DNA of 59,231 nt from a virus. The position numbers and the translations under genes were made by a program. A model generated the notes under the pieces. The model had not been told where the DNA came from, searched no databases, and saw only the letters and a program-made list of their open reading frames with translations. Positions 20,301 to 28,888 of the stretch are shown here, piece after piece. The stretch covers positions 1 to 59,231 of the IMG/VR virus record IMGVR_UViG_3300050015_000289; one strand, 5' to 3'. The stretch's first letter is position 1. Every line of letters starts with the position of its first letter.

Positions 20301-23300
20301 GTGGGCTGTATAAGATATATGTTTTTCCCGTCACTCTTCCCGGCTGGTATGATATTGGTCTGCAACGTGTTCATATATCTCTCGGTATATGAATTGGCAA
20401 GCTTCTCGAATCCCTTATCAGTTATACCTATAAAACTATTGGGCTTATTAAGCATATCAGACTGAAAATTGTGCCTTATATCTCCAATAAAATCTGTTAT
20501 CTTTTTAAGGCCTTCATAGGCTGCCTGTTTGACACTAATATTAGGTGATTGCATATCCATACCTATCTGGGTCAGGTCTACATCAGATGGAATGCCAGGA
20601 GCATTACCATATCTTAAAATAGTGTGCCTATCACTATCCTCATGTATGGTAACCGCAGGTCTCTGTGAAGAACCTGTATTATCAAATATACTGGTTGGCT
20701 CCATATATATAAAGTATTTAAGATAGTCTCTCAACCCTTCAGCTGAATCTATATTCTTAAGTTCATTGACCCTGGCAAATTCATTGTATTTCTTAGCCGC
20801 AACATCATTCACTCCAATATGAGCAAGTAATCCATTTTTAATGTGCTTATTGTCAGCACTTATCTCATTCACCTTCTTGGATTTTACTGGCATAGCATAA
20901 AACTTACCATTTTGAGAAGGTAATATTACAACTGGGGTCCCAGACGTTGTATCTCTTATCATGTCCAGATTAGAAATATCAGAGACCTCCTGATCTCCAA
21001 TGAACACTGAACCATTAATTACTACGCCAAAAGGCTTTTTCTCTTTAGTATCTTTTAATATATCTGGCAATGACTCACGCACCGACTGGAATCCTTTAGA
21101 ATTTGTAAGTGGATGGCCATCTGATATATCTCCAAGTTTTGTGTATAATGGATCACTATCTCCCTTTAAATATCTATCAGTTATGTCTTTTCTAACTTTG
21201 CCCATTTGAGAAACCATCTCATTGACAAAATCTACATCATTCTCTGCGATATTTTTTCTATGACCTATGCCTCCTTCGTTAAGCCAATTGTTTTCTCTTA
21301 AGAATCCTATATGATCCCCACGCTCACCGTTTTTATCAACGAGATATATGGCAATTGGTATCTCTCTCTCCTCCTTAGATGCTGAATCGGCATTGTGCAT
21401 GGAGAAAGTTTTTGCGCCACCTTCTTCTATTGCATTCCCATTTTTATCATAGTTGTACATGGCGATTCTTTCCTCGTCATGAGGGACAAGCATTACCTGA
21501 GCTCCGTTGAATACTTTTCTATTGTCAGATCCTACTAGGTATTTCTGGTTTATTTCTCCAGTACCGATCTTCTTGCCGTCTACAATGGTATACTTCTCGA
21601 CCAGATTGGCCACTGAATTAGGAGTTGTCAATAATGCTCCATTAGGTATTGCTTTCGCCTTTTCGATTATTGCATTATCATCAAAATCTTCCTTGGGTTC
21701 ATGAATAGTCTCCCTAATAGGGTCTATCTTTACCCTATTAGTGGCAGGTGCTATATCAGTGGATTTTATACTTCCCAGAAAATCAAATAGTTGAGATTTG
21801 GTAAAAGCCTCAGCGGTATTCATGTTATTAATGCCACTCTTATCTTTCATATAATCCGAAAGATCGTTATATGTGAAAGACTTATTACCAATCTTCATCT
21901 TAATATCGTTGGGATTTTCTTTTAGAGTACCAGATACCAAATCTCGTATCATCCCCATATGTGGAACGAGTCCATTAGATTCTTTCTTATCTATTGATGC
22001 AATCTGTGGTGGTGCAGTTATAGTGCCATCTTCTGAATGAGTTGTTATAGAAGGGGTAACTAGATAACCTCTATCGCCATCTTTCAATAAAGATATAGTC
22101 TTAGTATCTCCAGTTAATGTTTTTAAATCTTCTTCTGGTATATCTGAAACCTTGGATTCCAACTTATATTTATCAAACAGAGACCGCTGAATACCAGTTT
22201 CTGAATCCTTAATAGACACATTATGAATCAAATCTGCAGGTTCCTTAGGTTCTAGATCTTGGGTAAATGTTACATCGCCAATATTGGAACTTACAGTAGA
22301 AGCGCCGTTCTCATCTGGGATAGATTTTGGAGGTACGGGCAGAGTATTTTTAGACGCAGCTCTCTTCTTATCTTTCTCCTCATCTATTATCTTTTGGTCC
22401 TCTGCATCTTTTTGCGCCTGAATAGTTTTCTGGTATTCAGGTGATGTAACTGATAGAAAATTGTTGGCTAATTGTATCTCATTCAGTTTAGCTTTATCCA
22501 CCTCATCTTGTAGCGGTTTTGCCTGACTGTTAATCTTGCTTTCAGTATCTGCATCTACTATTGGATAACTCTTCCTTAGCTCAGCCTTAAAACTCTCAAG
22601 ATTGGTCTCTGACTTTGCGCGTTTCTCCACGGCATCATTGAGATCCATCTTGGAACTAAGTACTTCTGACGGGTTAAGATAGTCATTAGCCTTAGACTCG
22701 TCTCCAGCTTTTTTAACCTTATTTACCACGTCAAGAGCTAACTTTGCCCTATCTATACTATCCTGTACTATATTTATTGGTTTTCCGGATACTTCGCTTT
22801 CTTTTTTAGCATCTAACTTAGAGATATCTGTGAGCGTAGAAATTTCACCTTCTAATGTATTATCGTTGTAAGATATTTTTGCCAGATCTGTTATACTTTT
22901 ATTGTCAACATCTGCATGTTCCCCTTCCGAAGAAGCTGACTGCTTCCCTTGGAACATCTCATCCATAATCTTTGACTTCCCATATATACTATCTACTAAA
23001 TCTGGAGCCTTTGGATTAATCTTTTTTATGGCATTTTTCATATCTCCATATGTGGACATTGCCTTATCCTTAACAGAGCCCATCATACCCTTAACGGCCT
23101 GAAAAGCATGAGACTGAATAAGTCCCGTCTGTACACCGCCAGCAAGACCACCCCAGAACATTGATTCTAATCCCTGAGGATCAGTGAAATGACCGATGAT
23201 ACGCTCTGGATCTATGCTATAATTATCTCCATCTTGTGCCTGTCGCATAGCCTCCATATCAGAGGCATGATACATACCCATCTCTAATGCCTGCTGACCA

Positions 23301-24310
23301 GTTTCCCCAACGATTGCCCTGCCTATACCGCCATAATTTTTCATTATGGCTGCATTAGCCTTAGTGAACATACCAGAAGATGTAAAATTAACAAGCATAT
23401 TAAGCCTGTTAAGATTGATATTTAGCGCTGCAGCATCGGCAGCCTTCTGTTTAGCCGTTTCATCATCATCACCTTCTGCCAACTTCATGTCGTACACGTT
23501 CTTATATATTCCAGAGGCAGACTGTATCGAGAATGCCTGGTTCATTGCCAAGGTATTGACGGCAGTGGTCATCTTGCTCATTAACGGTATATGTTTTTCA
23601 ACCAGACCTTGAATAAATGCAGGAGCATCTTCTGATGCAAGTTTACCAGCTTCTACCAGCTTATTTGCCTTTGTGTTAAAGGCTTTCAGCACCCATGGAG
23701 CTATTTCTCCATCTCCTAATGTTTGTGCTAATTTACCCAATATCCCTCCAGTGATAAGGCCAGTAAGAGCAAAACTTCCAGCCATATTAACTAGATTAGA
23801 TGCATTTTCCATCCACCAACCAGAGTTTCCAATATCGAATGTCTTATCTGGATTTGTTCTATATATGGGAAACAACTTATTTGTTTCTTCCTGAAAATCT
23901 TGTGCCCATCTTGACACAGCATTTCCAACTTCATGGTCCACATTAAGATAATCCTCAACATCGCCAATAGCCGCTAAATTACCCAAAGTTCCAGCTAATA
24001 TATCTGGTATTGCTCTTGCGGCTATATTACCTATCTGCTGGGCAACTGGTTGATTTTGCGCCCTTACCTGATTGATATTGGTTCCAGCCGTTATCTGTTG
24101 AGGATTACTTATGTACGAACTATACATACCAGCCTCATCAACATTGGATTTATTTTCTGGTCCAAGATTCATGGTTCTCTTTGACGGATCTTCTGCAAAT
24201 GCAGGAACATATAGAGAATTGCTATCCTGCTGAGGAGTAGACAATATATTCCTATTCTCGTTTTGAGCCTGTTTGTTTTGCTTATATAAAATATCTAGTG
24301 GATCTGGCAT
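11393..24310 (-). CDS. Giant virion RNA polymerase fusion, 4305 aa
   Basis: Residues 2766-2770 are DFDID, the catalytic Mg2+ loop of the single-chain crAss-type (QDE-1/YonO-like) RNA polymerase. It is preceded by RIAGFRIPNQLHSSM and FLPAWYGDSCIVPPE, sequence typical of that double-psi-barrel core. The enzyme is packaged in the virion and, by analogy with phage phi14:2 gp66, should transcribe early genes after injection. The first ~420 residues are a separate cargo-like region with glycine-rich hydrophobic stretches (FALTGLITGGILGKLA), followed by charged coiled-coil sequence to ~650. Downstream of the core are three more modules: a zincin (HEISH, H3718-E3719, with NPEEFMAD further on), a DUF4326-like module (~3945-4065; HFGNPFT, then GEYYSHADAL), and a C-terminal histidine-phosphatase-like module (~4090-4300) whose motifs are permuted. 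The gene is uninterrupted, and at 4305 aa it is about twice the length of phi14:2 gp66. Confidence 0.85.
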   Translation of the reverse strand: MPDPLDILYKQNKQAQNENRNILSTPQQDSNSLYVPAFAEDPSKRTMNLGPENKSNVDEAGMYSSYISNPQQITAGTNINQVRAQNQPVAQQIGNIAARAIPDILAGTLGNLAAIGDVEDYLNVDHEVGNAVSRWAQDFQEETNKLFPIYRTNPDKTFDIGNSGWWMENASNLVNMAGSFALTGLITGGILGKLAQTLGDGEIAPWVLKAFNTKANKLVEAGKLASEDAPAFIQGLVEKHIPLMSKMTTAVNTLAMNQAFSIQSASGIYKNVYDMKLAEGDDDETAKQKAADAAALNINLNRLNMLVNFTSSGMFTKANAAIMKNYGGIGRAIVGETGQQALEMGMYHASDMEAMRQAQDGDNYSIDPERIIGHFTDPQGLESMFWGGLAGGVQTGLIQSHAFQAVKGMMGSVKDKAMSTYGDMKNAIKKINPKAPDLVDSIYGKSKIMDEMFQGKQSASSEGEHADVDNKSITDLAKISYNDNTLEGEISTLTDISKLDAKKESEVSGKPINIVQDSIDRAKLALDVVNKVKKAGDESKANDYLNPSEVLSSKMDLNDAVEKRAKSETNLESFKAELRKSYPIVDADTESKINSQAKPLQDEVDKAKLNEIQLANNFLSVTSPEYQKTIQAQKDAEDQKIIDEEKDKKRAASKNTLPVPPKSIPDENGASTVSSNIGDVTFTQDLEPKEPADLIHNVSIKDSETGIQRSLFDKYKLESKVSDIPEEDLKTLTGDTKTISLLKDGDRGYLVTPSITTHSEDGTITAPPQIASIDKKESNGLVPHMGMIRDLVSGTLKENPNDIKMKIGNKSFTYNDLSDYMKDKSGINNMNTAEAFTKSQLFDFLGSIKSTDIAPATNRVKIDPIRETIHEPKEDFDDNAIIEKAKAIPNGALLTTPNSVANLVEKYTIVDGKKIGTGEINQKYLVGSDNRKVFNGAQVMLVPHDEERIAMYNYDKNGNAIEEGGAKTFSMHNADSASKEEREIPIAIYLVDKNGERGDHIGFLRENNWLNEGGIGHRKNIAENDVDFVNEMVSQMGKVRKDITDRYLKGDSDPLYTKLGDISDGHPLTNSKGFQSVRESLPDILKDTKEKKPFGVVINGSVFIGDQEVSDISNLDMIRDTTSGTPVVILPSQNGKFYAMPVKSKKVNEISADNKHIKNGLLAHIGVNDVAAKKYNEFARVNELKNIDSAEGLRDYLKYFIYMEPTSIFDNTGSSQRPAVTIHEDSDRHTILRYGNAPGIPSDVDLTQIGMDMQSPNISVKQAAYEGLKKITDFIGDIRHNFQSDMLNKPNSFIGITDKGFEKLANSYTERYMNTLQTNIIPAGKSDGKNIYLIQPTISIDTDISKGSKAIIAPKVEEVKPTEPPKYASNVAESKEISSRVEAPKVESAIPAKRVFTKREVPGGGAELQRSDIGDKLPSISIETAQKIRNSDSDYIIRTSDNKMLSTSEEDAGAGSILTNFSDKMMKNDGSINVNQTLRDAYNSLSGYYNTLIDDYNNESASQSFRDLAESRIDSLDRILDKDAWNKIAKNTINRMQEMGISIDKNGLRDINNSEQFIKAPEDEYSDSTDRIELESGKMEGEDWNNNAVFSLDPMDTSSKTIKMLMWSLRDPSGDAIGLAQMVDPEKAYEQVLNIASQSSDRTAKGLIQSLDDEASSMERGGFGGNIFRQLHDKISNADLQTQIQFASTMNKNRNMFVTNGWDSRFGKLITFDSETKRADRVVLNEWKSKIANTLYRNKEYQGKLFEDAGSILQGAREFAKANAKMNPDKLNAKLGEYIKDALDTLGIKLADQSYSFLNDPKSYNKRQGYSFNGGKSLAAQFRMDGTKPLGIFSAMENAFKHIEKDDTIDTVFDKLNQSALSFLSKIEAKSSKKYIANSSIGVDGNTHYNFGIPTAQTIKAGRLLSDQGFVNALRGESTIYTKHASWLKDKNLGTSNNTPFKDMFKIGYKDGMTKLGSPKSTTRKAMSLSESLLSQITDFQNNGKNNMFTWDTTKSDKPITTVFNQPRNGLEPGVVISGVDGKPIVNRENLIKSDILDDAFGIVRGETERILSTMLLTTEERNQLRNEFSTHYDNNGQFFYGYKFLNRMFKFDNDHNMVPDHMIEVDVDGRKTKVKTSDFLTLSDPRNEKFLKGKIADWFIGKAKDDIQFWGDNDLIFRDSKGKITKMPVNSEYAKLNGLGKYEIDPETRQPFMTYKDKDKALLHLALDMNLNSQIGIHNSMMLISGDPAIMNKSVKTFIGGAKDKYGTENNLHIELGIDKAMAEYQKRLASDIAPSRSAVTDVTLSDGTKLPSKYRVIFTSDMNTDGKKYLESISKSLHLTADQVTSKGSDALEFISFPHKLDALLRDGAIDEKQYLDLKSKYNKGPLSSDDIKTLILGAGKPVQVPQKFVNVNGKLFSKNIYVKSAEMPLLKQMTSTLNGQLDAMRQSMEDNNIDRVIHLSAAKYGAENLISIYDKSGNILPKTELGKLFKNNGSEMDWAGFGYQQDQPYDAEKQKSPLVTQADKTLFSGFTDKTFNYKGEQVSGAILDDRKNSIRTQLSNFEEEGVDKDMGFSNDYPDVIGGEKFDKNKILDDIEKNASIRKWSPNAVLGLKNAIKGDVPLMMSSMAPKLETAIYTKYSDRAIKQDQPGGSGVQLPSLGKGVEGLTGDRINDINGIIKTKEYDPDKGLQMSESKGGKIMQIMVPFKFWDQMGNILSAKEFYDPDTKLLNINKVPEELLRIAGFRIPNQLHSSMTMAKIVGFLPAWYGDSCIVPPEITTQMGSDFDIDKLYMYWRNSFLTKDGKLTSIPSNIIGFDKDNNLDVKKIALAEWRYGVFGDKIENKKALQDKLDEYQRLEDLSKAVAQKIAPEKVGEEATVKRSEAEDFLDTEISDSENTQFALEDLGITKEDTQFPSMKTLTKKALQDSYFEMFDSVLSDPEVIEKSLTPLERPDLTDLANEVTSKRPKREYGDYIRQAQDYMDQAASRSGRAIFAKALPALANMEGKDIKMVKYDNDSDKYLPDTISKFKDSEGNQLDLYKINPLAKSVYVDPNGEKNNRTGIENLSIQLSGMVDNANKPVAAPNNLNSNTFNVSAMLSSLSDGHGNGVALDTNTRFLRQPGIKMLSELITKSKDTLATFDESANSDVREAMQATIDKLKTHFHGDMDELNKYVDSIARESYSPSDLLELEQTPFADRGSKEYLGKQIDLVKTFADLNDKAWLYSNATDATNIDPKGLGINYYENQNLLSRVAKAVNSPQLQNAGKLWSRDGSMRVYKNDKNQYWTKIDPIDKMTASGNNIRIAIEKHNALGKLMGYDSSFLNDAIASIESTKGLTNGDMNKAIAKGRKNISNGYKSFIYSKLPFLGENPYKNLVENHSLANELIDLKKDPNLRNNLFIQTDQTDTSLKYLQMDSRVQDGSSSASIIRGFLELATSENPRYRDYAENRIRYEYMTGGIQGRTSALKYIDSNIIEALGINRQIKNVMNEARITYDHPEFREKYFQNNPDEATFIKGLESRLSKDKETKEIYAKIIVDPKSKYYAGDDIVSKLVTKTADGDDIKYKDYVRMVKNGITTLFKLDNERFDDGSIRYNQIPLRGAESVSTIGKPMFSDYSKPYMEDIKPTIGSVDPIVPEIPATPKASDRMMKTIPDNSTVSGINNFLRESKSPILNWLGNIVDQLPESTSKTGITYKDASPDGSSSAEYDFKKNKIIIYKKEMSDLINKYGLDHAHETLAHEISHSIEHEAYKAGKNGDPKFKEVYDNVNSIFADAKEGLKDRPVVSVTDGGTFTLDNDPSKTIIYDQKLFDSVKNKGAEAVAREIYPKDMDKRNDLKLSLYSFSNPEEFMADLNSRPKLQSLMETVNISPETAGKLSTENNKSILRAFLDHFAGFFSKMHNLFAGDKNSQELIPKNVLEARFINSMILVDKMKGKPVVNSNNEESERLKNMPFGPAVVDKSLSWGQIKDMPVYSEAGVNVMRKQGTDEHFGNPFTANPQLTSLIQMENIPDAVQAYKDWLHHGSGFFGFEGGENRLSVKEYDKLRDQDDQLSWIQSQISQGKLDNQKLLYMKDKGEYYSHADALRDIVNGEDRNNLFSPNIESNRPHIEVDNSFKTLNLNDLAGTEQSKSKVKEVDNIIINHPEENIHGGESFNDFSNRVLEGIGRTIKTAPDSTVIVTHNTVFGLIHLWDEMHRPDELSKEFREEYVKQDSHPSDSFVIKGDNGEIRIARHGETEDNVNGNFRSDDTPLTPSGLKQARDMGKNISNISNIITSDLPRAIRTADILANSKTSIDLPGTVTDLLRGTEKDATFAFRDAIAKGLFKTKC

Positions 24311-24321
24311 GTGTTTTTTAT

Positions 24322-26016
24322 TTATTTTTGAGATTCTTTCATAATAGCAGGTTGAACTACCTCGTAATATCTTTTCATTAAATTTACCGCATTCGCGATG
24401 GCTAATGTGTTAGGATCATTCGGGTTGGTACCGCCCAATAACTCCTCTTTCGTAAAAAGGTTTGCAGCACTTATTGCATGCTTATATGGAACGCGAACAT
24501 ATACAGTCTTATCCTTAACCTCGTTTTTAACTTTACCAGACTTATCATCGTAAGATAAACCTAACTCCATTACTGGTGCTCCATGTCCAAGATTTATGTT
24601 TAACCCTTTGAATGATATCTTGCGATTAGACGATTTGTCAGATAAAAATGTTCCATCTTCATTTGATTTTCCTATGGCATCAATATCTGTTTGGTTTGCT
24701 CCGCCCCATTGAGCATCATTATTCCCAAGGTTTGGGTACTCGCTTAATATATTATCTCCAATAGCCTCTGAGTAGTTGTTTATATATTTTTTCATATCTT
24801 CGCCTCCCTTGGCAGCACCTACCCAGTCCGGAGATATATTCAATGAGTTTTTCCAATCCTTGGATTCTTCTGCATATTTCAGAACATTATCCTTTATATC
24901 TTGTAGACTTTGAATATTATCTGGCATAATAATTCTACGCATACCAACTGCACTTCTATTCGGGGCCAATCTACCAGCCACTAATGCATTAGATGGTCCC
25001 ATGGGATTACTAGCCTTCCATTCGTCTATATTTTTATCTATATCACTCAATGTCTTGAATCTACCACCAGTTAGAGATGAAACCCTAGAATCCACATCTC
25101 TTAATAATTCGGGAGAATTTTTCAATAAACTTTCTGTTGAACCCACTTGCATGTTAGACACTTCTGTTGGATTGATCGTGGCCAAAGTAGGTTTTTGCAT
25201 TGGAACGTTTCCATGTAGATAGTTTTTCAATATCTCACCAGGAAGTGACTTGCGCTCAATACCACCGACAACAGATGAGAAAATTCCACTTCTAATTGTA
25301 TTTAGTACATCTGGATTGGCATCTTTTACGCCGTGAGACTGTGCAATCTCCTGAGTCCTAGCGTCAACCCAATTTCTGAATTTAGGATCATTTTGATATG
25401 CCACTGGAACTTCATCTGCATTTTTAAACCCTTTGACAGTGTTTAGTTCCCCAGTTTTAATATCTACCCAAGATTTAGTAGGATCATTGGGGTCAACACT
25501 CTCCGCCCATTGCTTGCCATTGATCATCCCCTGTGTTAGCAATTCTTTTCTGTCTACTATTTGATATGGATTTAGGATCTTACCATTTTTATTCCACTGA
25601 TCAAAAGACTGATCTAGCGGAGACTGCCCCATAACAATCTTATCATTGTTAGACTTATCTTTCAGCATCTGTGAATATTGTTCCTGCCGTTGTTTGGCGA
25701 ACTCCTGCATAGGAACTACCTGTTGGATATATGTCTGTCTAAGCCCTCGTAATTGATCCAGCAATTGTGGAGAACTACCCTGACTGGCAAGTTTACCCAT
25801 TATATTCTGAGATTTATCTTCGAAATCCTGAGCAGTATTAGCCTTATCTCCAAGCATAGACTTAAGAGACATATTAGATTCATTCATAGCATCAATCTGA
25901 GCCTGAGCTTCTTTATCTCTGGCATACATCTGCTGTGGAATAAATGATGCTTCCTGCATTGATGTGGGAGTGAATTCAGCAACTGGTGCCTGTCCCCAAA
26001 ATCTATTTACTGCCAT
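24322..26016 (-). CDS. Virion cargo protein, 564 aa
   Basis: It starts MAVNRFWGQAPVAEFTPTS, then has a long Gln/Lys/Glu helical region (residues ~30-125) typical of crAss-like internal virion proteins, followed by a mixed alpha/beta region and a final helix (NLMKRYYEVVQPAIM). No enzyme motif is visible. It is the first gene of the transcript that includes the RNA polymerase and the 1350-aa protein, with only 11 bases to the next gene, so the three products are probably packaged together. It follows a strong promoter-like sequence at 26033-26064. Confidence 0.65.
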   Translation of the reverse strand: MAVNRFWGQAPVAEFTPTSMQEASFIPQQMYARDKEAQAQIDAMNESNMSLKSMLGDKANTAQDFEDKSQNIMGKLASQGSSPQLLDQLRGLRQTYIQQVVPMQEFAKQRQEQYSQMLKDKSNNDKIVMGQSPLDQSFDQWNKNGKILNPYQIVDRKELLTQGMINGKQWAESVDPNDPTKSWVDIKTGELNTVKGFKNADEVPVAYQNDPKFRNWVDARTQEIAQSHGVKDANPDVLNTIRSGIFSSVVGGIERKSLPGEILKNYLHGNVPMQKPTLATINPTEVSNMQVGSTESLLKNSPELLRDVDSRVSSLTGGRFKTLSDIDKNIDEWKASNPMGPSNALVAGRLAPNRSAVGMRRIIMPDNIQSLQDIKDNVLKYAEESKDWKNSLNISPDWVGAAKGGEDMKKYINNYSEAIGDNILSEYPNLGNNDAQWGGANQTDIDAIGKSNEDGTFLSDKSSNRKISFKGLNINLGHGAPVMELGLSYDDKSGKVKNEVKDKTVYVRVPYKHAISAANLFTKEELLGGTNPNDPNTLAIANAVNLMKRYYEVVQPAIMKESQK

Positions 26017-26032
26017 AATTATTTATTTTTCA

Positions 26033-26064
26033 CAAAAGTACATAATTTTTCTCACTTTGCCAAA
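26033..26064 (-). promoter_or_regulatory. Bacteroidota-type promoter for the RNA polymerase operon
   Basis: On the minus strand the -7 element is TACTTTTG (26033-26040, consensus TAnnTTTG), and a perfect TTTG -33 element (26061-26064) lies exactly 20 bases upstream. The ATG of the 564-aa gene starts at 26016, leaving a very short leader. The -33 box abuts the stop codon of the upstream gene. Recognition by the host primary sigma factor is inferred from the consensus. Confidence 0.75.
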
Positions 26065-28878
26065 TTAGTCCTGACCGTAGTATCCAAATCCACCACTAGT
26101 AGTTGTTGGTGAAGGCTTCTTATCTTTCCTTGCATTCTGCCTTTTAGCTTTTGCCATCTCAGCTGGAGTGAATAGATTACTATTAAATTTAGCGGCCTCC
26201 TGACCTGGAACTATTTTCTTCCCAGTTTTAGGGTCATAACCATAAAAAGCTGCGATAAGCTTACCGTTACGTTCCTGTTTTGATAACTGTCCTAATCCAG
26301 ACATTGAAGCTGCTAAAGACTGCATCCTTGCTTGATCTCTTGCGGCCAGATCCTGTTGATTGAAGATCTGATTTTCCCTGGAAAGTTCTGCAGCATGAGT
26401 CTTCTGGCCAAGGTTAGTTCTATTTGCTGCATCTACAGAAGATGCGTTAAACTTATCTGCCTCACCTTTTAGCATTGCATTCTTAGTATAGATATCATTC
26501 AGAGCTTCGCTAGAACCTTTTGCGCCTGACAAAGCTAACCCAGTCAAACCACTACGCATTGCAGCAGCAGACCCACCAGTCATGCCAGAAAGAGCATTTA
26601 CATTTCCACGATACTGACTATTAACAGCCTCCTGAGTTGGAGATACAGATAACTGTTGTGGAGATATCTGAGCAGCATTCATCGTAGGTAGCGAAACATT
26701 TGCAGGTAATGGTCTTCCTTTTCTTGCGAATGCACCAGATAAAGCGTTAAATGCAATTGGCGCATATTGAAGAAGGCTATTTATATCAGTCTTATTCTCG
26801 TTAGGATTAAAATTTGCCATCACATCCCTAGCAAATGTACTATTCCTTAATCCTTCTGTATTGTTAAATGGTTTTGCGTTCGCATCCCATCGTGTTCCAA
26901 TTTTAGACGTGGAATCTGCGACAGTGTTACCGGTGGATGTTGATGCACCCATAGGAAGTCCAGTCATGGTATTAATAGTAGGCAACTTTTGATCTGCCTG
27001 CTTTTGTGTTTCAGTAACGTTAGGCGTTGACGATGGACTCCCAAATACCTTAGAATAAGTAGACCATTCCTTCCATCCATTTCCCTTTCCCCTACTTGCT
27101 TCTGCCTGATGATAAATATCAGAAGCATATTTTATGTTTGCCTCTGGATCATATGGATCTGGCCCGTATTTTAGCATATTCCAAGGATGATACTTGTCAT
27201 TTATTTGGAATAACCCACGGTCGAAACCATCCTTATTGTGACCTATGGCATATGGATTTCCTTCTGACTCAGCATTCATTATTTTGTATGCGTTTCCTGC
27301 TTCATCACCAAAATATTTTTGAATCAGGTTATAATATTTTCTGTTGTTTCCAGTATCCGTGCCCTGCATCCTAAATCCATTTGTAGTATCATATGGCATA
27401 TTTGTGGGTGTTATTGCCGGTACAGATATGTTAGGAATAGTTTCCTGATTAATATCGACTTGTTTATTTTGATTAGGCAGGAGATCGGTTCTCATTGGTC
27501 CGAATCCAGTCATAGTTGTATGATATCCAATATTCCTTCCTGGATTTAGCATATCTAATTGTCCGCTATTTGTATTTAATCCATCGTATTTAATTCCACC
27601 ATTAGCGTATATCACAGACCCCTGATTACCAAATGTTCCAGGAGCGATAAGACCGCCAACTTGAAATCTGTTCCCAACAGTTTGTTCTCTGCCCAATTCT
27701 CCACCATCCTCGTGCTTCCATTTCGCAGCATTTCGTGCGAAATTTGCCATCTGCCGTACGTGTGGATCGCTACTTTTCAATGCTTCTGCGGTAGTATTAC
27801 CTGTACGTTTTTTATATTCGGTAAATCGTCCTTCGTGAGACTTTTTGATATGAATATCGCCACCGCTACCAAACTGATTCAATTCCCCTCCTTCTTCAAA
27901 CCCATAGTGACTTGCACCTGGGACGTCTTTTATCATTGGTTTATATAGTAATGACCTGGGGCCATCATAGTTATATCCTTTGCCATATTCCTTAGTGCCT
28001 AGTACGTCTGGATTAACTCCTAACCCAATACCCATATTCACATAATTTTGAATAGCACTTTTGCTCTCAGGGGTTGTCTTGATCTCTGGAAGTTGCATGC
28101 CAGTGGTTCTAAGGGAGTCTACGGTATGATTTAGGTTGCTATTGTTGAAATATGGATTTAAATCCGTTCTCTGAGCAAAAGATTTGAATTCTGGATATTG
28201 TTCAAAAGCCTGTTGCCTTACTGGATTTATCACTCTCTGCATATTAGCAGAAAGAGAGTCTAGTCTAGCATCCTGTTCTGGTGTAGAATTAAAACTTACA
28301 CCTGGACCTCCAGATATAACGTTACCCCTAGAAAGATCTCCACCAATAGGAAAACTAGAACCACCAATTCCACCCTGCAGGGCTAGACCATCCAGAATAG
28401 ACATCTGACCACCCGGTTCATAACTCCTAATCTGTTCCAGTTGGGCATCAGAAATGTTTAATGGATGTATATTACCACCATAGGCATACTCAGATTTTTC
28501 ATCTGATAGACCACTCTCTATCAGCCCCTTATAATATGATTCATCTTGTCTATTAGGATTTATCTTAAAATCTTCAAGATGATCTGTGGCTATAGACTTG
28601 GCAAATTTATTCAATGACGGGAATTTACCCTTTTCCTTGTAATATTTTTTTATGAAGTCTAAAGTAGATTTATGTTCCTTTTCCACGGTGATCCCATCTT
28701 TCATCTCTCTATCCATAGTAACATCTCCGCCATATGCCATAGCATTAGGATTCTGCAACTGTTGTTCATGGGCAAACTGTTCCCTACGAAGAGCATCAAG
28801 CTCCTGCATAGCAGCTTTTTTATCCTTACCATGTTTGGCAACAATCTGTTTAGCCCTTTGAGCAAAATTAGTATTCAT
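26065..28878 (-). CDS. Internal virion protein with lytic transglycosylase domain, 937 aa
   Basis: Residues ~515-610 form an SLT/goose-lysozyme-type transglycosylase: MNAESEGNPYA with catalytic Glu537, then DRGLFQIN and a helix of the form NIKYASDIYHQA. It would open peptidoglycan so that DNA and cargo can cross the envelope. Before it lie several GG-containing motifs (AYGGDV, AYGGNI, SGGDI, EDGGEL) and a conserved-looking module IKKSHEGRFTEYKKRTGN...HVRQMANFARNAAKW (residues ~341-390) that I associate with crAss-like virion proteins. The C-terminal third is Ala/Ser/Gln-rich and helical, as in podovirus internal head proteins. It is 10 bases from the 817-aa gene in the same orientation. Confidence 0.75.
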   Translation of the reverse strand: MNTNFAQRAKQIVAKHGKDKKAAMQELDALRREQFAHEQQLQNPNAMAYGGDVTMDREMKDGITVEKEHKSTLDFIKKYYKEKGKFPSLNKFAKSIATDHLEDFKINPNRQDESYYKGLIESGLSDEKSEYAYGGNIHPLNISDAQLEQIRSYEPGGQMSILDGLALQGGIGGSSFPIGGDLSRGNVISGGPGVSFNSTPEQDARLDSLSANMQRVINPVRQQAFEQYPEFKSFAQRTDLNPYFNNSNLNHTVDSLRTTGMQLPEIKTTPESKSAIQNYVNMGIGLGVNPDVLGTKEYGKGYNYDGPRSLLYKPMIKDVPGASHYGFEEGGELNQFGSGGDIHIKKSHEGRFTEYKKRTGNTTAEALKSSDPHVRQMANFARNAAKWKHEDGGELGREQTVGNRFQVGGLIAPGTFGNQGSVIYANGGIKYDGLNTNSGQLDMLNPGRNIGYHTTMTGFGPMRTDLLPNQNKQVDINQETIPNISVPAITPTNMPYDTTNGFRMQGTDTGNNRKYYNLIQKYFGDEAGNAYKIMNAESEGNPYAIGHNKDGFDRGLFQINDKYHPWNMLKYGPDPYDPEANIKYASDIYHQAEASRGKGNGWKEWSTYSKVFGSPSSTPNVTETQKQADQKLPTINTMTGLPMGASTSTGNTVADSTSKIGTRWDANAKPFNNTEGLRNSTFARDVMANFNPNENKTDINSLLQYAPIAFNALSGAFARKGRPLPANVSLPTMNAAQISPQQLSVSPTQEAVNSQYRGNVNALSGMTGGSAAAMRSGLTGLALSGAKGSSEALNDIYTKNAMLKGEADKFNASSVDAANRTNLGQKTHAAELSRENQIFNQQDLAARDQARMQSLAASMSGLGQLSKQERNGKLIAAFYGYDPKTGKKIVPGQEAAKFNSNLFTPAEMAKAKRQNARKDKKPSPTTTSGGFGYYGQD

Positions 28879-28888
28879 AGTATCTTAA

